In this document: positions 15,813-23,207 of the stretch, piece by piece
How positions within the stretch are numbered: position 1 is the first letter of the stretch
Layout: each line of letters begins with the position of its first letter
Notes under the pieces: generated by a model
Told to the model about the DNA's origin: nothing
Databases searched by the model: none
Seen by the model: the letters and a program-made list of their open reading frames with translations, nothing else
Assembly (NCBI GenBank): GCA_028684915.1
Contig: JAQUEZ010000088.1
Coordinates: 1 to 23,207, forward strand
From: Desulfobulbus sp.
GTDB taxonomy: Bacteria; Desulfobacterota; Desulfobulbia; Desulfobulbales; Desulfobulbaceae
Length of the DNA stretch: 23,207 bases
Direction of reading: 5' to 3'
Translations under genes and position numbers: made by a program

Positions 15813-17514
15813 CGTGCATCAACAACCAAGAGGGCAGCGGACGATGCTCTACGCCCTCTTGCTTCTGTCTTTTTATGTCCTTGTCTACTTGCTGCCGCTT
15901 GGGGCCCGTGATCTTTTTGTCCCCGATGAGACTCGGTACGCTAAGGTGCCCCGTGAGATGATTGCCAGCGGGGACTGGGTCGTGCCTCACCTCAACGGTC
16001 TACGCTACTTTGAGAAACCGGCTCTAGGCTATTGGGCCCATGCTGGCGCCCAGTTGCTCTTCGGGGAAAATAATTTTGCGGTGCGCTTCCCCTCGGCGCT
16101 CTCCGTGGGCCTTTCGGCCCTGCTTGTGTTTTTATTGGTGCAAAAAGCCCAGTCAAAGCAACTGCAAGAGGATGGGGGATTTGCGCCAATTGCCGCAGCC
16201 CTTGTCTTTCTCTCCAGCTTTGAGGTTTTTGGAGTGGGCAATACCGCAGTGCTGGATAATTTGTTTTCGTTTTTATTAACGGCCTGCACCGCTGCTTTTT
16301 ATTGGGCTACCGAGACGGATCGGGGCAGTTCCCGGGAAAAGGTGTGGCTGGTCTTTGCTGGGCTCTTGTGTGGACTTGCCTTCCTTACCAAGGGATTCCT
16401 TGCTTTTGCCGTACCGATCCTGGCCCTGGTTCCTTACCTGCTTTGGCAGCGCCGCTTCATCGATATCCTGCGCATGAGTTGGTTGCCCATCCTTGTCGCC
16501 GTGATTGTGGCCTTACCCTGGGCGTTGAGTATACACCTGCGCGAGCCTGATTTTTGGAACTATTTTTTCTGGAACGAGCATATACGCCGTTTTGTCGGCA
16601 ATGATGCCCAACATAAGGAGTCGATCTGGTTTTTCTTGCTTGCTGCACCGGCCCTGGTCTTTCCGTGGACTTTTCTCATCCCCGCAGCCGGCGCCGGGAT
16701 CAAAAAGCTCTGGCGTGGTCAGCCGGAATACTCCAGTCTGCTGAAGTTTTGTCTGTGTTGGATGCTGGTTCCTTTTCTCTTTTTCTCGCTCTCGCACGGC
16801 AAGTTGCTCACCTACATCCTGCCCTGTTTTCCGCCCTTTGCCATCCTTATGGGGCTGGGGCTGTTGCAACTCCTGCGGCACAACGGGCAAAGCAGAATGT
16901 TTCGCGGCGGTATTGTCGCTAATGGCCTGCTGTTTGTGCTGCTGCTAATCGCCTTTGTCGGGCTCCAGTTTTTGGGCCTACATGGAGTCAGGCCCTATAG
17001 CCAGGCCTGGAAGGTGATTATGATTGTCAACGGCCTGCTTTTCTTTCTCCTGTTTTGTTATTGGTCCTATCAAGACAAGCGCGCACAAACAAAAGTCACC
17101 TTTGTGGGCATGTCCCTACTCTTTGTCTATGTTTTGGCCCATTATGCGCTTCCGGATCGAACGATCGAGGTGAAATGCCCTGGTCCATTTTTGGAACAAC
17201 ATCGACTGTCCATAGCGCCGGACGATCTCGTTATATCTGATGAGGATTCGATTCGGGCTGTCTGTTGGTACCTGAAACGAAATAATGTCTATAATCTCGG
17301 GCCGGCCGGTGAACTTTCCTATGGCTTTGCGCATCCGGATGCGGCAGGTCGGCTTATTGATCTTGCAGCCGCGCCGGAATTGATTCAGCAGCATCGTGGC
17401 AAGACCGTGATCATTGCCCGTGTTCGGTCTTTTAATCGCTGGCGGGATGGGTTGCCGCCACCTCTCTCGCAGGTTTCCAGTGGGGAAAATGGATATATTC
17501 TCCTGAAATATTAA
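15805..17514 (+). CDS. arnT: undecaprenyl-P-L-Ara4N:lipid A transferase (GT83/PMT fold)
   Basis: A 569-aa multi-spanning GT-C transferase. FVPDETRYAKVPREM (38-52) carries the essential acidic pair in the first periplasmic loop, followed by YFEKPALGYW. About twelve membrane helices and a C-terminal periplasmic domain follow, as in ArnT (about 550 aa). It moves L-Ara4N to lipid A phosphates on the periplasmic face, lowering negative charge and polymyxin binding. AGGAG at 15791 lies nine bases before ATG 15805 and three before ATG 15799; I prefer 15805. It overlaps the arnD end by eight bases. The long upstream open frame inside arnD is not coding. Confidence 0.94.
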   Translation: MNDVHQQPRGQRTMLYALLLLSFYVLVYLLPLGARDLFVPDETRYAKVPREMIASGDWVVPHLNGLRYFEKPALGYWAHAGAQLLFGENNFAVRFPSALSVGLSALLVFLLVQKAQSKQLQEDGGFAPIAAALVFLSSFEVFGVGNTAVLDNLFSFLLTACTAAFYWATETDRGSSREKVWLVFAGLLCGLAFLTKGFLAFAVPILALVPYLLWQRRFIDILRMSWLPILVAVIVALPWALSIHLREPDFWNYFFWNEHIRRFVGNDAQHKESIWFFLLAAPALVFPWTFLIPAAGAGIKKLWRGQPEYSSLLKFCLCWMLVPFLFFSLSHGKLLTYILPCFPPFAILMGLGLLQLLRHNGQSRMFRGGIVANGLLFVLLLIAFVGLQFLGLHGVRPYSQAWKVIMIVNGLLFFLLFCYWSYQDKRAQTKVTFVGMSLLFVYVLAHYALPDRTIEVKCPGPFLEQHRLSIAPDDLVISDEDSIRAVCWYLKRNNVYNLGPAGELSYGFAHPDAAGRLIDLAAAPELIQQHRGKTVIIARVRSFNRWRDGLPPPLSQVSSGENGYILLKY

Positions 17515-17518
17515 TCAT

Positions 17519-17558
17519 TTTTTGGATACCCTCTTATGGGATGGCGGTCATCCAAAAA
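17519..17558 (+). other. inverted repeat after arnT
   Basis: TTTTTGGAT (17519-17527) and ATCCAAAAA (17550-17558) are perfect inverted arms around 22 bases. It spans an alternative ATG at 17541 for the next gene and sits just after the arnT stop. It could be an attenuator or RNA-processing hairpin that lowers expression of the distal genes. It also argues for the start at 17580. Confidence 0.4.
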
Positions 17559-17579
17559 CAGTTGTCCACAAAGGTTCAC

Positions 17580-17951
17580 ATGGCTGTCTATCTTCCTCTT
17601 ATTCTATTCGGCGTCCTCCTGAACGCTGCTGCCCAGCTGGCTTTGAAACAGGGCATGCGCCAGGTCGGATATTTCGACTTCATGCTCAGTAATCTCTCGC
17701 GGATATTTTGGGCAGTTGCCGGAAACGGCTATATCTGGGCAGGATTGACCTGCTATGTCATCAGTGTGGTGGTTTGGCTCTTGGTGCTTTCTCGGGTTGA
17801 GGTGAGTTACGCCTATCCGCTGCTCTCGGTTGGCTATATCGTGACCGCTTGCGCCGGCTGGCTCTTTTTTCAAGAAAATCTGAGCCTGACCCGCTTACTA
17901 GGCATAGCCATTATATGTCTGGGAGTCTACCTCATCACTCGATCATCATAA
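17580..17951 (+). CDS. small EamA/SMR-like protein, probable undecaprenyl-P-Ara4N flippase subunit
   Basis: A 123-aa protein with four membrane helices, starting MAVYLPLILFGVLLNAAAQL. The helix-4 region SYAYPLLSVGYIVTA and the ending LGIAIICLGVYLI are typical of ArnE/ArnF and other SMR-like flippases. E. coli uses an ArnE-ArnF pair; only one such gene is seen here, so it may act as a homodimer or pair with a protein encoded elsewhere. AAGG five bases before ATG 17580 supports this start; ATG 17541 would add 13 residues. The position directly after arnT supports the role. Confidence 0.85.
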   Translation: MAVYLPLILFGVLLNAAAQLALKQGMRQVGYFDFMLSNLSRIFWAVAGNGYIWAGLTCYVISVVVWLLVLSRVEVSYAYPLLSVGYIVTACAGWLFFQENLSLTRLLGIAIICLGVYLITRSS

Positions 17952-17982
17952 TCAACGGCCTAGCTCCCGAAGTATTTCTACC

Positions 17983-19425
17983 ATGACTGTGCAAACCCGT
18001 ATCATGCTCTTTATTGTAGGCTCGGGTTTCCTCGCGAGCCTGCTTTTATCCCTAGTGGTCTTTTATGAAATGGTCGAGCAGCCGTTTAACCTGCTGGATA
18101 CCGTTTTACGGGAAGAAGGGACCAGAGTTGTGCGATCGCTTGCTCTCTCTCCAGCCGAGACGACGAAGGAGGACGGGGACAGGAAAAATCTGGGCGTGGA
18201 TCAATACTGGCTCGAGGTGCGAGAAGAAGGGAATGATCACCTCCTGTTTCGTTCGCAGCTTGCCGAGGAGCTATCTTTTGCCCCTTTACCGTCCGATTCG
18301 GTTGCGATTGTGCATCTCCAGGCGGAGGATATTTTGCACAAGCTGTCGCAGTACAAAAGCAACAGTCCTGTCTTGCGGATGATCACCTTCTCAGTGGAAA
18401 GTGCCGGGCATCATTTCAGGGTGCAGATAGGGCGGCCTATGGAAAAACTCCATGAGGAAATTTGGGAGATGATATATGGGCTGGTTGCAGGGCTGATCTT
18501 TTCCACGTTGGTTCTCAGCGCGCTCAGTCGGTTGGTTGCGAGGAAAATTTTGCAGCCGGTGCAGCAGATTAAGGACCTGGCTAGGGATATAAGTGAACAA
18601 AATTTAAGCCAGCGCATCCCCTTGCAGGAACCTGGTGACGAAATCAACGAGCTGGCCAGGACAATCAATCTTATGCTTGATCGCTTGCAGCTTTCCTTTA
18701 TTCGCCAGCGAACCTTTCTCTATGCCACTTCCCACGAAATGAAAACACCTCTAGCCTCGATCCGTTTGGCAGTCGATGAAATCTTTTCAAGGGAAACAGC
18801 AGGAGATCTGGCGTTAGTCCAGGAAGATCTATTTCGAATCAGTGAGCAAAGCTTTCGACTGGAACGGCTGGTCAAGGATCTGTTGACTCTGTCTTCCTTA
18901 GAGATAATGACCGGGGTTAAAGGGAGCCCGGTTGATCTTTCGGTCCTGCTGGGCTCACTGGTGGAAGAGTTCACTATGCTTGCTAAAGAACGAAACATCG
19001 CCCTGCAATGCACGATTGAACCGGATTGTGTTGTCCAAGGCGATAGGGAAAAGCTGCATCGGGCTTTGGTGAATGTGCTTGATAATGCGGTGAAGTTTAC
19101 CAAAGATGGTGGCCGGGTCGATATTGCCTCGCACTTGGCAGCAGATACAGCGGTGATCATCGTTGCCAATACAGGGGTAGGCGTAGCCGAGACTGATCTC
19201 AGCGAGGTGTTTGAGCCATTTTTTCGAGCCGAAAAATCGCGGGCAATTGAGTTTGGTGGGTTTGGCTTAGGACTGGCAATTGTTAAAAAAATTGTCGAAC
19301 TCCACCAGGGGTGCGTTACGTTTACAAGCGGATTGGAACAACTCACCACAGTCACGTTACGTTTCCCAGCCTGTAAAAAGATCTCAGGGGAGAGGCATCA
19401 TCCGTTCGATAGTAGCTCTGTTTAA
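17983..19425 (+). CDS. sensor histidine kinase without adjacent response regulator
   Basis: A 480-aa kinase: membrane helices at about 8-28 and 165-185, a periplasmic sensor of about 135 residues, a HAMP domain (about 185-240), H251 in LYATSHEMKTPLASI, the N-box NVLDNAVKFT (364-373) and G2 GFGLGL (426-431). The G1 box reads NTGVGV (396-401), with Asn in place of the usual Asp; this Asn also occurs in some CusS-like kinases, so activity is not excluded. It lies 31 bp after the small flippase gene and is probably co-transcribed with arn. The last dozen residues beyond TVTLRFPA lie over a CLC-channel remnant in another frame, so the C-terminus may have been altered by recombination. No response regulator is adjacent; it may act on the 7638 regulator or on one elsewhere. 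Confidence 0.9.
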   Translation: MTVQTRIMLFIVGSGFLASLLLSLVVFYEMVEQPFNLLDTVLREEGTRVVRSLALSPAETTKEDGDRKNLGVDQYWLEVREEGNDHLLFRSQLAEELSFAPLPSDSVAIVHLQAEDILHKLSQYKSNSPVLRMITFSVESAGHHFRVQIGRPMEKLHEEIWEMIYGLVAGLIFSTLVLSALSRLVARKILQPVQQIKDLARDISEQNLSQRIPLQEPGDEINELARTINLMLDRLQLSFIRQRTFLYATSHEMKTPLASIRLAVDEIFSRETAGDLALVQEDLFRISEQSFRLERLVKDLLTLSSLEIMTGVKGSPVDLSVLLGSLVEEFTMLAKERNIALQCTIEPDCVVQGDREKLHRALVNVLDNAVKFTKDGGRVDIASHLAADTAVIIVANTGVGVAETDLSEVFEPFFRAEKSRAIEFGGFGLGLAIVKKIVELHQGCVTFTSGLEQLTTVTLRFPACKKISGERHHPFDSSSV

Positions 19426-19660
19426 GGTCCTGGTTTCAGCCTTTGGTATCGTTGCCGGTGGCTCGGTTGGCCGCGAGAGCCCCAGAAGCAATGCAAAAAA
19501 AATGACCAATCCTATTAATTCGTTCGCAGTATGGGGTGATTACGTAATTGATTTTCAGGCCGAAACAAAACTGACCCCATTCGCCATTCTCCTGCCTGTG
19601 ACCGGAGACAATCATCTATGGTTCATCAAGATCATTCCTAAGGGACGCATTGGATGTTAA
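19402..19660 (+). pseudogene. remnant of a CLC-type chloride channel gene
   Basis: In the frame offset from the kinase, the DNA from about 19402 reads IVALFKVLVSAFGIVAGGSV then GRESPRSNA. This matches the GSGGSxGREGP selectivity-filter segment and preceding helix of CLC chloride channels or antiporters. The similarity ends near 19490. The frame then runs through unrelated sequence to a stop at 19660, so only a short piece of the channel remains. The remnant overlaps the kinase 3' end, implying a deletion junction near 19390-19400. The stretch from 19661 to the next start shows nothing more that I can name. Confidence 0.5.
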
Positions 19661-19766
19661 TTTTTTTCCGCAACCCTTATTCTCCTGGAAGAAATTTTCA
19701 TCCCCCAATACGCTGAAAATGAAATTTAATAATCCGGGTGCAGTTGACCGTTCATAATGGAGTATT

Positions 19767-21353
19767 TTGCGTCTACTACTTTGGCTCAGCTCTGGAAAGA
19801 AAACACTGTGGCTCATACTTGCCTTGGGATGTCTTGTTCGAATTGTTGGGCTATTCAATCTGGCCATCATCAATCCAGATGGCATTTTGTATATCGAGCA
19901 GGCAAAAGCGATTGCTTCCGGGCAATGGGATTTTTTAACCCATTATGAACTGCCGTATGTCTCACTGTATCCTTTTCTCATAGCTTGTGTACATCTGGTT
20001 GTCCCGAGTTGGATTGCATGCGGCCAACTGGTCTCTCTGTTTTTTGGATGCGGTCTCCTCCTTCTCCTCTATCCCCTGGCTCGTTGTTTTTTTTCTCGAA
20101 CCATCAGTCAGTTGGTTCTCTTACTTTTTGCGCTGACGCCGCTGTTGGTGCGCTACAGTGTAGATGTCATGCGGGATTCGACCGCCTGGTTTATGTATTG
20201 TGCCTCTGTCCTGGTTTTCCTTGAGTCTGACCGATTGCAGGGCAAGAAAGCGCAATATGTTGCGGTCATAACCAGCGCATTTGTCCTCGCTTTTCTTGCG
20301 GCCTGGTGCCGAATAGAAACTGTTATACTCCTTCCTGCCTTTTGCATATATCTCTCTTTAAATCTGATAAGGACCCGCCTGAGGCTGATACTTACGATTG
20401 TATTGCCATTTTCGCTGTTATTGCTGGTTGTATGGGTGTTCGGAGATGTGATCAGTAGTTTTGATCTGTTGAAAATAGTCCGTTTAAACGAGGTTGCAGA
20501 AAAGATTTATGAACCTATACGGTCCTATAGCCTGCTTCGTTCGAAATTGCACCCCATCGCCTTGAATTACGGATTCTCACCGATTGGTAATTTCCTCACC
20601 GATGCCTATCATGTCGTTTGGAGCATGCCTTTTGCAGTGGTTCTCAGCAATGTTGTCGAGGCCTTTTTCCCTCCTTTTTTTCCCTTGTATGTTCTGGGAA
20701 TAGTGGAGATAGCCAAATGGCGGGTATGGAACACTCCGCTCTTACTCTTTTGGCTTCTTCTCTTGTTTGGCTGTATTGTTCTTTATTTTCACGTTCTGGA
20801 AACATGGGTGATGACGTATCGATTTGCGGCCCTCCTCCTGTTTCCCTCCTTGGTCATTGCGGCCTCGGGGATAGAGAGCTGTCTGCGGTGGCTTCATCCG
20901 AGGTTGGGACAGCGTTGGGCTGTCATCGCTGTTGTGGGATGGCTTGTTGTTTTTTCCCTGGGAAAAAATATGCAGGCCATTGAAGCCGATAAGAAAGTGT
21001 ATCCCGTCATCGCTGCAAGGTCCGTTGCCCTGGCGGAAAAGGGGACGCATTCCGTATTCATTGCGGGGCTGAATACCGTTGCCCATCGATGGGTCTCCTT
21101 TTACGCAGCAGCCAGGTTGGACGAGCCAATAGGGCACGCGCAACTCGTTGTCCGTCCCTCTTCCATGAATCATCTTATTATCTTGATGCGCGAAAAAAAA
21201 ATGGAATTCTTGCTCTGGGAACAACGGGCCTGGAAACGTTATCCTTTTGGCCAATCACCTGCTAGCTTTCTCGATCAATTTACCCCCGTTGGCGAGTGGT
21301 CGCATGATAATACGGGAAAGTTGATTCTATTTCGATTGAAAAATAGAACCTAA
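19767..21353 (+). CDS. GT39/ArnT-like membrane glycosyltransferase
   Basis: A 528-aa protein with about eleven to twelve hydrophobic segments. The first loop, IINPDGILYIEQAKAIASGQ (35-54), has the acidic residue plus E44 expected of GT-C transferases that use polyprenyl-phosphate sugars, and VMRDSTAWFMY follows in the third helix region. TTG 19767 is the start, with GGAG four bases upstream; no in-frame ATG lies near. It is distinct from ArnT and lacks the DETRYA motif. It may add another sugar to lipid A, a protein or another envelope polymer. It is not tightly linked to its neighbours (gaps of about 340 and 80 bp). Confidence 0.8.
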   Translation: MRLLLWLSSGKKTLWLILALGCLVRIVGLFNLAIINPDGILYIEQAKAIASGQWDFLTHYELPYVSLYPFLIACVHLVVPSWIACGQLVSLFFGCGLLLLLYPLARCFFSRTISQLVLLLFALTPLLVRYSVDVMRDSTAWFMYCASVLVFLESDRLQGKKAQYVAVITSAFVLAFLAAWCRIETVILLPAFCIYLSLNLIRTRLRLILTIVLPFSLLLLVVWVFGDVISSFDLLKIVRLNEVAEKIYEPIRSYSLLRSKLHPIALNYGFSPIGNFLTDAYHVVWSMPFAVVLSNVVEAFFPPFFPLYVLGIVEIAKWRVWNTPLLLFWLLLLFGCIVLYFHVLETWVMTYRFAALLLFPSLVIAASGIESCLRWLHPRLGQRWAVIAVVGWLVVFSLGKNMQAIEADKKVYPVIAARSVALAEKGTHSVFIAGLNTVAHRWVSFYAAARLDEPIGHAQLVVRPSSMNHLIILMREKKMEFLLWEQRAWKRYPFGQSPASFLDQFTPVGEWSHDNTGKLILFRLKNRT

Positions 21354-21432
21354 ATCCGTGACTGATGTAATTTATTCAGCGTAAGGTGATCAAATTAAAA
21401 CGTATCAATTTTGGCATGGCATCCCAAGAGGG

Positions 21433-22605
21433 GTGTGGGTGCTGGGGTTCGTCAGCCTATTTATGGACGTTTCTTCAGAAATGATCCATTCGCTCTTACC
21501 CGCTTATCTTGTTACCGCATTGGGCGCATCAACACTCACTGTCGGAATCTTGGAAGGAATTGCAGAGGCGACGGCATCTATAACGAAAGTGTTTTCTGGG
21601 GCGCTGAGCGATTGGCTCGGTCAACGCAAATTGCTTGCAATTATCGGCTATGGCCTAGCAGCCTTCACTAAGCCCGTTTTTCCGCTCGCACCTTCAGTAG
21701 ACTGGTTGTTTGCTGCTCGGTTCATCGATCGGATCGGTAAAGGTATCCGAGGCGCGCCTCGCGATGCCTTGGTAGCCGACATAGCCCCTCCACATCTACG
21801 TGGGACATGCTTCGGTTTACGCCAGTCATTGGATACAATTGGTGCTTTCTTGGGACCACTTCTGGCTATTGGCCTGATGCTGCTCACCGCCGATCATTTC
21901 CAGGCAGTATTCTGGGTAGCTGTCATCCCGGCGGTCTTGTCGGTTGCGCTTATTGTTATTGGGGTAAATGAACCTCCGCGCTCACCGGAACTTAGGCAAG
22001 TTCACATACCACTTCATCCTGACGAATTACGCCATCTCAATACAGAATATTGGAAAGTGGTGACTATCGCGGCAGTTTTTTCTCTTGCTCGTTTCAGTGA
22101 GGCTTTTCTGATCCTGCGGGCACAATCGGTTGACCTCCCCCTAACCCTGGTTCCACTTGTATTGGTGATCATGAATATCGTCTATTCCCTATCCGCCTAT
22201 CCCGTAGGGATATTAGCGGACAGAATAGATCGGATAGCTATTCTTGCCGGGGGCCTAGTGGTACTCGTTCTGGCCGATTGTGTTCTGGCTTTCTCGAAAA
22301 ACATGCTTGGTATCGCTATCGGTGTTGGATTTTGGGGCCTGCATATGGGGTTTACTCAAGGGGTACTAGCGACCTTAGTTGCTGAGGTGACACCGGCGGA
22401 ACTGCGTGGCACAGCTTTTGGCATGTTCAACTTGATTACGGGGGCAGCATCGTTGGCCGCCAGCATCATTGCAGGAGCCCTTTGGGATACTGTTGGCCTA
22501 AAAGCTACCTTCCTCTCCGGGGCCAGCTTTGCTGTGCTGACGATTTTAAGCTTACTCACCCTTCGCGGTCGGATGGGCGGAAAGTGCTCTACCCGTAAAG
22601 GATGA
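21433..22605 (+). CDS. MFS transporter
   Basis: A 390-aa major facilitator protein with twelve predicted helices. LFMDVSSEMIHSLLPAYLV is the helix-1 motif of a common bacterial MFS group, and GKGIRGAPRDALVADIAPPH is a loop 2-3-like signature conserved in that group. ELRGTAFGMFNLITG marks the second half. The GTG at 21433 is only one base after AGAGG; GTG 21439 is better spaced. The frame stays open to an ATT at 21394, itself five bases after AAGGTG, and this would add the family-like HGIPRGVWVLGF N-terminus. The start is therefore uncertain. The substrate is unknown. It is followed 67 bp later by the PAP2 gene. Confidence 0.85.
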   Translation: MWVLGFVSLFMDVSSEMIHSLLPAYLVTALGASTLTVGILEGIAEATASITKVFSGALSDWLGQRKLLAIIGYGLAAFTKPVFPLAPSVDWLFAARFIDRIGKGIRGAPRDALVADIAPPHLRGTCFGLRQSLDTIGAFLGPLLAIGLMLLTADHFQAVFWVAVIPAVLSVALIVIGVNEPPRSPELRQVHIPLHPDELRHLNTEYWKVVTIAAVFSLARFSEAFLILRAQSVDLPLTLVPLVLVIMNIVYSLSAYPVGILADRIDRIAILAGGLVVLVLADCVLAFSKNMLGIAIGVGFWGLHMGFTQGVLATLVAEVTPAELRGTAFGMFNLITGAASLAASIIAGALWDTVGLKATFLSGASFAVLTILSLLTLRGRMGGKCSTRKG

Positions 22606-22672
22606 CAATTATCAACTCTGTTCTTGGAGCTCTTTAGCGCTACGCGCTTGAAATCTTAATGTGAAATTAATC

Positions 22673-23207
22673 ATGAACAACCTTGATTCTGTAGTTACGC
22701 ATGCTATCAACAGCTTTGCCGGAGGCAATGCCGCCATCGATACCCTAATGATATGGGCCTCGACGATCGGCGTACCGCTTCTCGTGCTTGCAGTAATGGG
22801 ACAGTGGTTGGTCCAGAACCAACGAGTGCATACCCGTCATATCCTCATTGCAACAGGACTTTCTTTTATCACCGGGCTTGCCCTTAACCAATTTCTTATC
22901 TTGTTCATACACCGTCTTCGCCCCTACGATGTCGGCCTGACACACTTACTGGTGCCTCCGAGCCCGGATTTTTCTTTCCCCTCTGATCATGCAACGGCGA
23001 GTTTCGCCATCGTCGCCGGTTTTTTGCTGCATGGGTTCTGGAGACGAAGTCTGGGGTTCCTCGTTCCAGCGTTCTTGATTGCATTCTCCCGAGTATACAT
23101 AGGAACCCACTATATAGGCGACGTGATAGGCGGCGCGACTACAGCTCTTCTTGCGGCCGTACTTGTGCGTCTCTTCTACCGTGAAGGCTCACGTCTCGAT
23201 AATATGC
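22673..23207 (+). CDS. BcrC-like PAP2 undecaprenyl-diphosphatase (partial, runs off the edge)
   Basis: 178 codons are present from ATG 22673 to the window end. PAP2 motifs are seen in order: HRLRPYD (80-86), FPSDHATASFAI (102-113, in place of PSGH) and SRVYIGTHYIGDV (139-151). The PSDH form and the spacing match Bacillus BcrC, which hydrolyses undecaprenyl diphosphate to the monophosphate. Several membrane helices are present. An in-frame GTG at 22661 is an alternative start. Its place after the arn genes and an MFS gene fits a role in carrier-lipid supply; lipid A phosphatase or another PAP2 activity cannot be excluded. Confidence 0.9.
   Translation, partial: MNNLDSVVTHAINSFAGGNAAIDTLMIWASTIGVPLLVLAVMGQWLVQNQRVHTRHILIATGLSFITGLALNQFLILFIHRLRPYDVGLTHLLVPPSPDFSFPSDHATASFAIVAGFLLHGFWRRSLGFLVPAFLIAFSRVYIGTHYIGDVIGGATTALLAAVLVRLFYREGSRLDNM

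Noticed and set aside
20742..21254. 170-aa minus-strand frame within the GT39-like gene
   Set aside because: It is antisense to a clear membrane glycosyltransferase, with low-complexity charged composition typical of shadows.
1..23207. CRISPR arrays, tRNA or rRNA genes
   Set aside because: I saw no regularly spaced repeats, cloverleaf-like sequences or conserved rRNA segments on either strand.

Overview
The window looks like chromosomal DNA of a Gram-negative bacterium. It carries a full set of lipid A L-Ara4N (aminoarabinose) modification genes, envelope two-component signalling and periplasmic proteins. GC content looks moderate. The ArnA/ArnB-type proteins and the accessory mix would fit a deltaproteobacterial (Desulfobulbus-like) genome, but that assignment is a weak inference.

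Left edge (1-3520): a serine recombinase gene on the minus strand is cut at about position 124 by a 38-bp sequence closely resembling the Tn3-family terminal inverted repeat. A decayed, frameshifted Tn3-type transposase C-terminus lies just inside it. Next comes a compact minus-strand operon: TetR regulator, EamA/DMT exporter, CsaA-like tRNA-binding protein and a VOC (glyoxalase-fold) protein. A probable operator sits upstream of the TetR gene, and a perfect 46-bp palindrome lies in the following intergenic region.

Centre (3340-10214): a plus-strand envelope-response locus. It encodes a four-repeat DUF347/COG4705 membrane protein with an extra C-terminal helical domain, a YkgJ-type cysteine-cluster protein, a DedA protein, a secreted PepSY protein with an Asp/His-rich tail, a second DUF347 protein, an OmpR/QseB-PmrA-like response regulator, its QseC-like histidine kinase, and a 69-aa hydrophilic protein. 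Three promoters in this locus carry the same direct repeat, CTAATT-N5-CTAATT (11-bp period), each exactly 8 bp before a -10-like element. This is the spacing of an OmpR-family activator site, so the locus appears to be a self-contained regulon.

Right-centre (10722-17951): arnB-arnC-arnA-arnD-arnT, tightly packed with ATGA overlaps, followed by one small EamA/SMR-like protein that is probably the undecaprenyl-P-Ara4N flippase. A 118-bp MITE with perfect 4-bp target duplications separates this operon from the small-protein gene. Downstream are a histidine kinase with no adjacent response regulator, a remnant of a CLC chloride channel gene abutting its 3' end, a GT39/ArnT-like membrane glycosyltransferase, an MFS transporter, and a BcrC-like PAP2 phosphatase that runs off the right edge.

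How it may work together (inference): the two-component system senses an envelope stress such as cationic peptides or metal ions. The Arn pathway consumes undecaprenyl phosphate to decorate lipid A. The DedA protein and the BcrC-like phosphatase belong to families that recycle or flip that carrier lipid, and the DUF347/PepSY/cysteine-cluster proteins are uncharacterised partners.
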